Assembly: GCA_948567375.1 (NCBI GenBank)
Contig: OX419755.1
Span: 79,316,218 to 79,380,217, forward strand
From: Lunularia cruciata
Taxonomy: Eukaryota > Streptophyta > Marchantiopsida > Lunulariales > Lunulariaceae
Direction: 5' to 3'
Length of the DNA: 64,000 nt
Shown: in pieces, positions 12,243-23,100 of the stretch
Layout: each line of letters opens with the position of its first letter
Position numbering within the stretch: position 1 is the stretch's first letter
The notes under the pieces: model-generated
What the model saw: the letters and a program-made list of their open reading frames with translations, nothing else
Told to the model about the DNA's origin: nothing
The model's database searches: none
Position numbers and translations under genes: made by a program

Positions 12243-12955
12243 GTGATTCCACCGGGATTAGGGTTGACGAACTCGGAAACACGCCCCTTCTCGATACTGT
12301 TACCTCGACTGAAACTGTACAGCATGTCACTCTCACACGAGATCAACAGACCGTACGCTTTATCTAGTCAAAGTATTTCCTCTGAAAGACTGATTCTACA
12401 TCACCTGTATTCACGAGACTTTGTTGTATTCACTTCGTACACCAAAGTTGCCTCGCTATGTGTGCAAGTGATGACGTGCTGTGCACCAAAGCAATCCACC
12501 TGCAGGAGATGCACGACAGATGACGACGATAAACTCTTCATCCAACCTGTCGTCGAAGTTATGCCGGGTGCAATCTATCGTCGAAGTTATTCCGGAAGAA
12601 ATCTATCTTCCGACAGGACGAAAGGTCATTACAGCCAATTTACAGACAGGTTCACTCAGCGGCTATGGGATTTCGAAAGCCCTTTACACGCTATTGTCAG
12701 AACACGAGCAATCCCAACTCCCCAAGAGTTTATTCTTTCCCACAACCGTCGTCGATCTGAAACGACCCTTCATGTAGGTGTCACAGTCGACCTTCCCAAT
12801 CCGAATACTAGTTTTCTAGATCACTTTTCTCGTCATTCATCATTGTTAACGCATAAGCAACTACGTACGCTACCGTTGATCGGGATGGCTTCAGCTGCTA
12901 CCAAAACTTTCGTTCCACCAAAAGTCCGCTTCTCTGCTGATGCTTTCTCAAAGAC
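12243..12955 (+). CDS. Unrecognised open frame, possible first exon with splice donor
   Basis: An open frame of 238 codons ends at a TAA that lies inside a good splice donor (AC|GTAAGC at 12956). Near its end an ATG in fair context (GGGATGGCT, 12885) begins MASAATKTFVPPKVRFSADA, which looks like a real N-terminus. The exon could therefore be 12885-12955 with the rest as leader, rather than the whole frame being coding. I do not recognise the protein. A second frame at 12481-12777 overlaps it and is also open, so the true frame is uncertain. Non-LTR copy B begins about 85 bp downstream, so any following exons would lie beyond about 16560 or are lost. Confidence 0.3.
12551..12606 (+). repeat. 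28-bp tandem duplication
   Basis: Two adjacent units (12551-12578 and 12579-12606) both begin CGTCGAAGTTAT and end AATCTAT, with a few differences in the middle. The length is not a multiple of three, so the duplication shifts frame between the two overlapping open frames here. Confidence 0.8.
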
Positions 12956-12970
12956 GTAAGCATGGCCCTA

Positions 12971-13028
12971 TCTAAGAGAAGATGAAGATAGCCATAAAAT
13001 CTAAGAGAGGATGAAGATAGCTATAAAG
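12971..13028 (+). repeat. 29-bp tandem duplication
   Basis: Two adjacent units (12971-12999, 13000-13028) of TCTAAGAGA(A/G)GATGAAGATAG type differ at about three positions. They lie between the possible splice donor at 12956 and the 3' end of non-LTR copy B. Confidence 0.8.
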
Positions 13029-13039
13029 TATACTCAGTT

Positions 13040-16000
13040 TTTAAAAAACAAAAAGGCGACGTCGTAGAAAACAAGAAGGATGGGAAGACCCCGTCAAGCC
13101 GGACAAGAGTGAGACAAAATAGGTAAAATGGTGCTAAGCCCCAATAGAGCTGATATGAGAATTCTGCCCTATTGCACCTAAGATATCAGAGCTATGCAGG
13201 TTGTCCGGTCTACAAAGAACTGGAGCATCCAAAGAAACATCACATAATGTGATTGCTCTCCTATGGATTGCACCAGCCACTGCATCTCTAGAGCAATGGA
13301 CACACAATGTCTAAAATATACTACAAAGTATGAGAATGAGAGTGGTACCTCTAGCACCTAACATGATAAGCTCTTGCGCACTCCTTGACAAATGTGTCGA
13401 ACACCGTGTCCATCGCTCCACAAACTCCAAGGCTAGAGGAACAAAGAGGTGACCTCACTGCATACCCCTATATTTGGAGACCTTGCGAGTTGGATGTTGC
13501 ACTCATTGCACATCCAAGAGAATGGGTAATCACTCCCTCCGAGATTATATCATGCGCAGGGTCTGTAACCACGACATCCGCTACTATCATCTGATCATCT
13601 CAAACCGAGTATAAGTCTGGCCTGACATGTGTCATCTCTATAGATACATACAAAGCATACAAACACTCCTTCCAAGCCAAGTATCCACTCTCTCATGTCA
13701 TAACAAACATTGTGTATCTAATAGCATCATGTGTAGCTATCCTCTGTCCTCCAAAAGGACATCGTGTCATATGGACCGTTGCTATATCTAGTGTAGAACC
13801 ACACTCACAAGTGAAGATGTAGATGGATGTACCAAACCCAAGCAAAACCTCATGTCTATAGAGAAAGTAGTATGTGTGAGTCGGATGCACTAATGCATGG
13901 TTGAGCTAAGATCCAAGAGCTTGCACCATTGTTGGAGCAAGAGCAAAGATATGCTCTATTAGCTTGAGGAACGGACGAGCCAACTAAGAGAGAATGTAGC
14001 ATATGTTGACACTATCGCTCCATCTAGGAAGATTGTAAACCTCTAGTCCAATCTGACAATAGTGAAGCAAAGAATGGAAGGTCCTTGTGTGCATGTGGAG
14101 ATAGACTATCTCTTGTTTGCCGCAATAAAATCAGGAGAGAAAAGGATCCCTCCTCCACCTTTGTCACATAAGTCTCCAAAACTGGCCTTTCAACAACCAC
14201 AAAATGAAAGGAAAGTAGGGTTGCAAAGAAAGCACAACTACCCAAAAATACTATAGGTGTTGCCTCCTCCATAGATTGCTAGCCAACCCCTCCACACAAG
14301 ATTGGTAGAGATTTGTGTCTACATGCCAAATCCCTTGTCACACATTCAAATGTACGTGGTCCAATAAATCACCAAAGACTCCCATAATCTTCCTATCAAA
14401 GGCTCTCAAATGTAATATGCAGGTCAAGGAGGGGAGAATTATGCAGAGGAGGTAAGTTGATCAACGAGCAATACTAGAAGTGAGTATACCAAATGCCACC
14501 TATGGATCTCCTAGTAATAGAAGGTCATCCACATGGAGAACATTCTTTGCAAGGGCCGCTTCTAAGAAGCGTGTGACAAAATCCTTGGATCCTATTGGCA
14601 CTCCAAGAACATGTAGTCCATTTGTAGATGTGATATACCCCTTTGGAAGCCAAGGTAGTGATATCTAAAGGGGACTATGCCCTACACTTTGACACCTTGA
14701 CTCTCAAGCTTACTAGATGTAGCTTGGTAGTCAAGTGGTCAAAGGGCTGCCTATTCTGATCTACATGGCACACGATGTGTGTATCATTTGCCAAGGAGTG
14801 AAATACACAACTTGGCATGGCCAACATAGTAAATGAGTGAGCTCTAAAATGAGCCATGGCAAATAAGGGTACTCCTAAAGGATCTCCTTGACGTGTACCA
14901 ATAGCGGACTCTAAGATAGTGACTCCTTCCTTTGAACAACCATGCTTGTAGTAAAGGGAAGTATGAGAGCCATAAATAGACCACACAAAAGGAATAAGAC
15001 TTGCCAAGGATTCATTAGCCTCCCTAAGCTCTCCAAAGATAGATGCTTGTGAGACACTATTAAAATCATTCTCAATATCCACCTGTAGGACACCAATCTA
15101 GATGGATATCTAGGCATGCCCTAATGCCTAGAGATATAGCCTAACATCCTCCAGGTGTAGCTACTCCAAACTGGTGTGGATTGAGGTGTTGTTGAAAGTG
15201 AGAATGATGGTGAAGGACAATGGTATGGCTGACCAAACTCAAAAAGATCTCTCCAATAGTAATTGGTCTAATGCCCCAATGTCCTTCTCCATCATGAGTA
15301 GTCGCCTAGCACCTAACACTTGACTAACAAACATAAGAATATCTCCTCTCGCTATTGCTGCAACCACTTGAAATAACTTAGTAAAACCACTAGAAGGATA
15401 ATCTGCCTTAAAGCAATCTCTAAGATTCTTATATACCATCCTTGACAAGCCTCTTGAGGAAAGGCAAGGGGCAATGCATAATGCTTGTGCAAAAAGTGAG
15501 CTATCAAGACATAAAGGTTGTTCAAGTTGATAATCTAAGACCTCTAGTGGTAATCCCTCTCCTGCCATAGGATGTAGTGATCATAAGGAAGAGATAGTCT
15601 CATTAGTAGGACTAGTCATAAACAAAGCGTGTAGCGCTCATGCTACTCTACTAAAATCTCCCACTTGACCCAATGTCCTACACCTTCGTAACTAAGTGGA
15701 CTCTGTGGTATCTTGTGGCAAAGCGTGCCTCCTAAAACATGCAACCCTAGAAGACTCCTCATGTAGTGCCCCCCAATTCCCCACTCGGAATCAAAAAAAT
15801 CTAGCAGCCACCTCTCTATGCCCCGCATGTCCCCCTCTAGCATAATAAAGACACCATCAAGGGAGTAAGAGGAATAGGATCCATGTTAACTCATCCAAGG
15901 GATCATGTACCAAGTGATCAAATGCTAAGAAAAAAGCCTGTCTAGCCTCATCATGGAGTGTATGGGGTAGCTTATGGAATAGATGTGGACATGAAAAAAA

Positions 16001-16560
16001 AGTCTCAAATAACCCCAAAATGCAACCCACCTTAGAAGCTAATCACTCCCACGACTCGATAGGTATCCTTGGAACAATCAACAAAAAGATAGAGGAAGTG
16101 TGTGTAATCCTAAGTATCACTGCTGAAAATGTGGTCACTCACCTCACATGAGCATCCCAAGTGGTCCAATCATAGTCCTTGTGCATCCTTGCCACATGAG
16201 TCTTTACTCCTTGCAAGGTAAAAGCGTTGATGACACACTGGGCATGGTGTGCCCTGAGCCACTCTGGGCAGCCCCACATGGGAAAGTGCAGCCATGGCTA
16301 GCACAAGAATAACGGTTATAACACACGATTCTCCTCTCCATCTCTTCATGTACCTGCAAAACCACAACACCTCACATCCCAACTCACATGAATAAATGTT
16401 ATCTCTCCAAACCCTAAAAACTATAACTCTCATAATTTTCAGTTCCCATCTCTAAAATTTTAAAACTAAGTTCTCATGGAAATGTAGCATGAATACCAAG
16501 AGATTAACATTGAGAACTCCTGATTAAAATTAATAAATATGTGAAAATAGCTAAGGTTTT
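13040..16560 (-). pseudogene. R2-like non-LTR retrotransposon, copy B (long, decayed)
   Basis: This minus-strand copy covers nearly the whole element. The 5' UTR matches 36350-36500 (about 16434-16560). The zinc-finger start CPVCHQRF lies in 16170-16433, linker pieces at 15643-15843 and 15239-15568, and the reverse transcriptase at 14675-15082. The carboxy-terminal pieces are at 14024-14272 and 13693-13890 (CECGSTLD...HMTRCPFGGQRIATHDAIR). The 3' tail with the degenerate hairpin is at about 13045-13145. Motif A reads ENDFNSV and motif C reads LANDTHI, so a catalytic aspartate is lost. Second zinc-finger residues are also lost after QRF. Frames change between pieces. The youngest copy (36150-39877) shows what each piece was. 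Confidence 0.88.
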
Positions 16561-16984
16561 CTATGTGGTTACCTCTTTATTCTTCCCACTTAGTTTTGGA
16601 ATTATATGTTGCCCATTCCAATAGTTTAATGCAAACTTACTATACTAAATAACAAAGATATTAATTTCACTTTCTTCTTTTATAATTTACTTTAAATTTT
16701 TATGGGATATAAGGACAAGAAGAAAAGAGCAAACATTCTAGGTGATACTTTGATGCTTCTTTAGATGCCCCATACATTAGATGTAATAGAATTGATTTCT
16801 CATTCTAATAGTATTAATGCTCCGGACATCCTGGACACTATGAATTGATTTTCATAATAGTGGAGTTTGATCTCATTTCCTTTTTATATTTAATCCGTTT
16901 TTTTTCGGTTTAATATGATTTTCCTATCCTTCTTGTTATTGTGTGGGGATCGGTTATTCACCTCCTTTTATCTCTATAAAGCTT

Positions 16985-17205
16985 GACCGATCCCATATTT
17001 GGTACCTTGACATAACAAAATCCCGAAATGGAGAAAAAACCATAACTGACCTTGTATATTGGTACTCCGACTTAACGGACCCCAAGTTGGCAAAATATTT
17101 AACCAATCTCATATTTGGTCCTTCGAGTTAAGAGACCTCCAATTGGCAAAACACTTAGCCGATTTATATTTGGTACTTCGACTTAACAGCCCTCTCAAGT
17201 GCCAC
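16985..17205 (+). repeat. Tandem repeat, period about 55-60 bp, four copies
   Basis: The motif TTGGTAC(C/T)(T/C)(T/C)(C/G)GA followed by (C/A)TTAA recurs at about 17000, 17060, 17116 and 17171. Intervening sequence such as CC(A/C)A(A/G)TTGGCAAAA is shared between units. Units are diverged and the last is partial. It is not part of any element I recognise. Confidence 0.75.
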
Positions 17206-17721
17206 GTGGCTGTCCTTCGTGGAATTCGTGAGTGATAGTTTGCATGAAGCGAATTCGAAGGAAACAATCCTGTTTTTGATGAAGAGGGTGAAGTTCTTTT
17301 GCATGGACCACTTTAGGTTGAAATCTATGCATGATAGTGACCCCTTAGGAACAAAATGACTTAGAATCAATTACCAATAGGATTGTGTATGTAGAATCAA
17401 TAGGATTATCAAGGGTTCGACTTGTTGTCGCCAAGTCGACGTGCCAAATATGGGGCAGTTAAATCTATCTCTTGGTCAAACTGCTACGGATTCGCGCATA
17501 GAAGGAAACGTTGGGAGTTTCAGTTCCGCCTCCACACAGTCCGCAGAAAACCATTAAAATTTGAAATTATTGGTGAGTTCTATTTATCTACAATTCTGAA
17601 TATATCTTATAAAATTCAATTTTTGGATATTAGTTCAATGAAAATTCAATTGCATAGATCGTTGATAACAAAGATTTTAAAAGCTTTATATTTGTATATA
17701 TATCGATTTTAGTTCACTTAC

Positions 17722-17722
<1 letters not shown>

Positions 17723-17808
<86 letters not shown>
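17723..17808. repeat. (AT)n microsatellite between 18-bp direct repeats
   Basis: About 80 bp of pure AT dinucleotides are flanked on both sides by the same 18-mer, GATTTTAGTTCACTTACT (17705-17722 and 17810-17827). Confidence 0.95.
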
Positions 17809-17810
<2 letters not shown>

Positions 17811-17916
17811 ATTTTAGTTCACTTACTCTTTCAAGTTTTGATGGTTGGTTTTCATTTACCATGCTGTCCTCTATTTCGATACATTAGTTGCTTGTTTATT
17901 TGCTTTCGATACATTA

Positions 17917-17959
17917 TTTCCTGATCAATAGCAGTAGATAACTGATATTGATCAGGAAA
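17917..17959. repeat. Inverted repeat, 13-bp arms, 17-nt loop
   Basis: TTTCCTGATCAAT at 17917-17929 is mirrored exactly by ATTGATCAGGAAA at 17947-17959. No T-tract or gene neighbours suggest a role. Confidence 0.8.
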
Positions 17960-20122
17960 GAATTATATATCAGGCTTACTTTTCACATGCACTTATTGAG
18001 TTCTGGATCCTCGTTCCTCGAACGGCTTCTGCTGCTATATATAAATTTATTTATTTATTCATATAAATCTGTCTGAACTGTAGCATCGTATCCACAATGT
18101 TGTAAATAATAAACTTTAACTCTACACAACTAGGTTACATTATTTATCGCTTACCTATTTTCCTGAAAGATGGTCATTTTTATTAGTAAAACTGAAAATC
18201 AAGGAGATAGGGTACCAATCACGGATTTTCACCCTTTCAACTCCTTTGGTATCTTCAATTGATGATGAAAACTAGTAATTTAGGCATCCTGATGAATTCT
18301 GTAACTTTCCACTCGGGTATGTCCTTTCAACTCAATCAACCAGGCAAACGTATCCGAATTGTGAACTGAGATTGATCATTCAATTCAAACTGTTAGTCAA
18401 TCTCTTGTCGTAAGTTCGGTGGAGACCACACATGAATGTGATAAAGAATTATTGGTCAGAGCATCCAAGATAATGAGAATGTAACTTGCACGTTACAAAA
18501 GTGTTCAACATCGTGATTTTCTTGCTGGTTTTGAAGTATCCATTTATTTCTCGGTATGGTTGGGGAAGTAAGAGGGATGTCCAAGTTTGACAAAAGAAAG
18601 ACAAGTTCTATTTCTTCCTCAGAAAATTCAGTCTTCATTTAAGCAGAAGAAATTGTTTCGTTTTATAGAAGAGACAAGTTGTCCTCACAAAGATGCAAAT
18701 GGCATATACAAACGTGTTGCGTTAACTCTTATCCTCTGTAATAACGTGATCATTATGGACCACAAAAGAGATCTATCGAGTTGAGGCTCAGAATTATTTG
18801 TAATTTCTCCTGTTAGCTCAGGGTAACCACGTTGTCTAGATAGAGCTACTCCGAGTCTATATCTATATAAGTTATGGACATTCTGCTTCGTGCAAGTCCG
18901 AAGGAAGTCAATCAGTCTCTCTTATCTTCTTATTTCTTATGGAAGCCATTGCTACTGTAGACAAGAATCTGGTTGTCTCCGCTTATGAATATGGATAAAA
19001 GAATGAACAGTGGAGTGAAAGCATAACTGGAAGCAGAAAGGTAACGTACCCAATGTGTCAGTGTGCAGAAGGAGGCTCTAGACTCCATGCAGCAGAAACA
19101 AAGTTGGAGATTTGCAATTCTGACCGTGATGGTGGACACGAGGATTCCAAACGATCGACTCTTGTAATAGTGAAATCACGCAGGAAATATGATCCATAGA
19201 TTAGTGAAGTCGGAAACTGTGTGAAACTTTGACCCTTATCTGGAGACATTTAACCCCGTCGAGCCCAAGTCGCAGCAAGCTTCAGGGACTGCTTTGTAGC
19301 CTGAGATTGGACAACGTGTCCCCTTCCCTAGTCTACAGCTCTCCCAACTGCGTATCCCATGAACGATGGTCAGCAGTTTCATTGCATGCTAGGAAGGATC
19401 CAGATAACGACGGGTATCCGAAGCCACTAAGATGATTAACAAGGCCTAATGTCATTCCGGTCTCGGAAATTCTTCCATCATTTATCAGTTCTTGCAAGAA
19501 AATTTTAGGAGTTCGAGGATTTTGGACTCAAGACAAACAGTACAGCAAGGTAGCAACCGATGCTGCTGACGATCGTACAAATCAGGCGCCCACTTGTGAG
19601 GAGCCATCCGACAGGATGAAGTTCAATAAATGATTGAAGAATGTTACTAGAGTTCATCAGGACTGTGTTTGGGACTTGTTCCTTTAGGAACAAGTTTAGT
19701 TTAGCTATACGATTTGTATGAAGTCAAGAGGGCCACGACAACTCAACCCCCCATGCACAAGAGTCGAAATTCCTTAGATTCGAAGCCTTTTAAACGCTCA
19801 TGGAGTGTTTATAAGGGATACAACATCCAATTTAACTTACTGATGCAATCGAACATGCACCTGAGCTATGTATGTGCATGTGTCCGGGAGGGACGCTAGT
19901 GCTGTTGCAGAATTTGCACACTTCCTATGTTAAACTCAGAACACTTCTTCCACCATTTGGACAAGGATTTCATCAGCAAATATAACTTATTACCTCTCTC
20001 GAAGCATTGACTCAACAGCAGTAGTGCTAGAGAACTTCTTGTATCCTCAATATCTATATATAGCTATACCTCCCCTGTACAAATTCGACAAAGGCCTCAT
20101 CCAGGAGCTTGCCATCTTTGTA

Positions 20123-20168
20123 TAACGAAAAGAAGGATGGGAAGACCCCATCAACTCGACCCATCAAC
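20123..20168 (-). mobile_element. 46-bp insertion: only the 3' hairpin of the non-LTR family (copy J)
   Basis: On the minus strand the segment reads TTGATGGGGTCTTCCCATCC with a few bases on each side, which is the 3'-terminal hairpin segment of the non-LTR family. The hairpin is at 20136-20152. The 11-mer CCATCTTTGTA stands on both sides (20112-20122 and 20169-20179). It ends CTTTTCGTTA and lacks the CTACGCGGTCGCC block found at the end of other copies, so it lost or never copied the last bases. Confidence 0.8.
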
Positions 20169-20179
20169 CCATCTTTGTA

Positions 20180-23100
20180 ACCATCAGAGTACTTCCAAGC
20201 ATGACGTTAAGCTTTGCAAATTTGCCTTGTTGTACCTCCCACTCCCTGCTTACTGACGTTTCCCAGACAACTCGTTCACATTAGGTGAAAACAAAATCTA
20301 TCCAATATCATGCACGTTAAATCAGCCTAGACTTGGGTAGTTTCGTTGATAGTATAATATAGAATATCGAAGCTTTTTACCTACTAGTAAAAGGCTTGTA
20401 TGAATTCAGTCATTGTTGAGCCGCTACATTGTGACATGTAGCACTATCATACACACCTATGGATTATAAAGAATTGTTGAATGATCGTACAACGACCTGG
20501 TAAAACGAAGAAGACTTAACCAAATTTGGGACATGATTGTTGTAATACTTCACTCTAGATCTTTGTACCAGTGCAGAAAGTTGAGGGAAAGTGAAATACA
20601 ATAATTAGAAATCCTAATCCTAATGCCGCTGAAATTATTTCTTCATAATGTGTTGCTCTGTGCCAGTAGCTCTGTGCTTTGGCAACGAAATGGGGATGTG
20701 GAGAGCAGTTCCATGGGGTGAGTTCAGAAAAGGGAAATAAAGTATCATCGAAGTTTTCGTGGAGTTTAGATGTTACACACTTTGTGTATTGTGTAGAAAT
20801 GTTTCAAGGCTACGATCAAGGTTTGTGCTTCCTTTCTTGGAACAAACGATGCCAGATGTGATCGGTCCGCTACAGGTCTCAACTTTCAGGATGCCGTTGA
20901 AGCTACTCTTCTTCTCGACGGTTGATCACGCATTTTATTTTTCCCCCAAATTTGGACCTACTCGCTTTGGTGATTTCTTCTACGTTTCCCGGGGGACAAA
21001 ACATTAAGCGTTATGAAGATAGTGGCAATAGACGATGCGGAAGACGGTTTTCTAGAAAGCAGTGCTTGACAAACACTTGATTTACAGTATATAGACGACC
21101 AAACTTGCAGACGCAGTGTTACGTGTCTCTCCAAAAAGGAAACAGTTTTGTCCGGAATGATTAGAAAAAGCTCTCACATATTGCAATAATCTTGTATCTT
21201 ATGTAGCTGTGTTCTCAAATGATTACTAGTTGCGTTACCTAATTTACTAGTCATTTCTTGATTTTCGAGGTCCATATTTTCACTGACTGTTTCTAATCCA
21301 ATGTCCTCGAAGCTTTTGGTATGAAGTGTGATATGATTGATTTCACAGAAGAAGCGACTATGTTCTGTGATAGTATTATCGAGGGGATTGTGCGTAGAGT
21401 CGTCCTGAAGGACGTTCTGGTGCTTAAAATTCATCACAATGAGTCCACTATGTTCCTCTCATTTTCTTCATCGTATAAGTGCATGCTACCTTAGAAGAAT
21501 ACATTCCGTAGAATAGGAAGGAATTCAGATAAATAAAATAAAACCTAAAATGTTGTAAATTTATTGCAGTAGGTCATCGCAGCAAAAAGGATGTTGATCT
21601 TAAAGCATCCTCGCTGCACACTTATCTATTCAGTTCTATGTGTATGTGTATGTTCCAGTTTCTTAAAAAAGCAAGTGGATATATGACAACCGCGTAGGAT
21701 TTTCATGCACTTTTAACACGGTGCGCTTTCCCGTGACACGAAGATAAGATCATTTTGTTCCTTATTCTTGTCCCCATATCTTACCAGCCTGAGATTATCT
21801 TATTCTGGTCCCTGTATCTTTTGCTCCAAAATATGCCGGGATCAAATTTGGAATCAAATTTAGTCTGTTGAAAGTAGAAGCTCGATAAATGAGTGGATTG
21901 ATGAACGTGCATGAGGACCAGCCACTAGACAATCGTCTAGACGTAACAACATAAATTAAGTAGATGATAGGAAGCAAAAGGGATGTGAGCTTCAGATTCT
22001 CTTAAAAGCCTGACGATAAAATTGCCGAGTTTTGCTGATCTTCACGCGTTGCAACAAGCTAGAGACAGTCTGTTACTCGGGGAAAAGGGCCATGACGGGA
22101 AATCCTTGTCTCGTCAGCTTGTTCGTCTTCTCATTCTCCTTTTTGCTCAATGAACATGAGTGCAGGACGCTCAGTTCCATCTTCTCTGTGTCCTTGGCAG
22201 GTCCTAGCGGTTGGATTCTAGGCAGACGATTAGATTCCTTCCTCCTACTTTAGTGCTCTAGTGTCTGCTCTGATCTCCTGAATGATAACCACATATTATC
22301 TACATATCCAGATCTCGCGCTTGAGGCTGAGGTCCCTCCCTAGACCACAGGAGGCATCCCGCTTTCCCCTTGGAGTAAATTTTCCTCTGTTTGTTCAGAG
22401 GATGTCTGGTCCTCCCTCAAGTAACTCTGATGCTCATGCCACCTCTAGTCCCTTCCCAGTTGTCGATGATCAAAGGCGCTGCCCATGGCACCTTTCGTCC
22501 CTCCCGGATCTATTGAATGTGGTATCCTTGGGGTTGTAAGAAAGGATCGGCCCTTGCGACCTCTCGTCCCGTCTAATGTACACGTATTCGAACTGGGATG
22601 TGACGTACTCGAACTGGAATGTGATCTTCCCGACACATTCAGTCCTCCGCTGTGAGCTTAGAGGTTCTGAAGAGAATAAAACTCTCTCTTTGTTGTCTAA
22701 GTCTGTGATTGAGGGAAGGATCTGTCTCAGTAGGATAAGGATTTTTCTCCTGTGAGCGTCTCTGATAAGTTTTCTCCACGGTTCTTGAAACCCAACTATG
22801 GTTGAAGTTTAATAAAAGAAGTTTTCTATCCGATTCTGTCAATTCCCCCTACGACTCCATCTGCTAATTCTCATTCACCTCTTCTAGATCTCAGTTTGCT
22901 AGGAAGTTCTAAAAGAAGAGGGTACGAAGGAGACGCAGTCGCAGTCGCAAGTTGGGAAATTGGGTTCCCAAAAATTAGAATCACAACATCTACCTATCAG
23001 TAGAGATAAGAAGAAATGCATGCTTGCTTGTTTATACCTCCTTTCTAATCAGACCCAGTGCCTTATAAGTCAAACAATTTGCGGTCTCCAGATGTTTACA

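Larger units (their letters stand above)
16561..20111. other. No recognisable gene; contains separate repeats
   Basis: No coding domain is visible on either strand. The part up to about 16800 may hold more of the 5' UTR of copy B but is too diverged for me to align. The tandem repeat at 16985-17205, the (AT)n tract at 17723-17808 and the inverted repeat at 17917-17959 are listed separately. Confidence 0.5.

Noticed and set aside
12481-12777. 98-codon frame overlapping the 12243 frame
   Set aside because: It overlaps in another frame and has no known domain. I could not decide between the two, and only the frame ending at a splice donor is listed.
16985-17205. CRISPR-like regular repeat
   Set aside because: Units are contiguous tandem copies without unique spacers, and the host is a plant nuclear genome.
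18805-18830. A-box-like TTAGCTCAGGGT
   Set aside because: No B-box or acceptor stem follows at tRNA distance.
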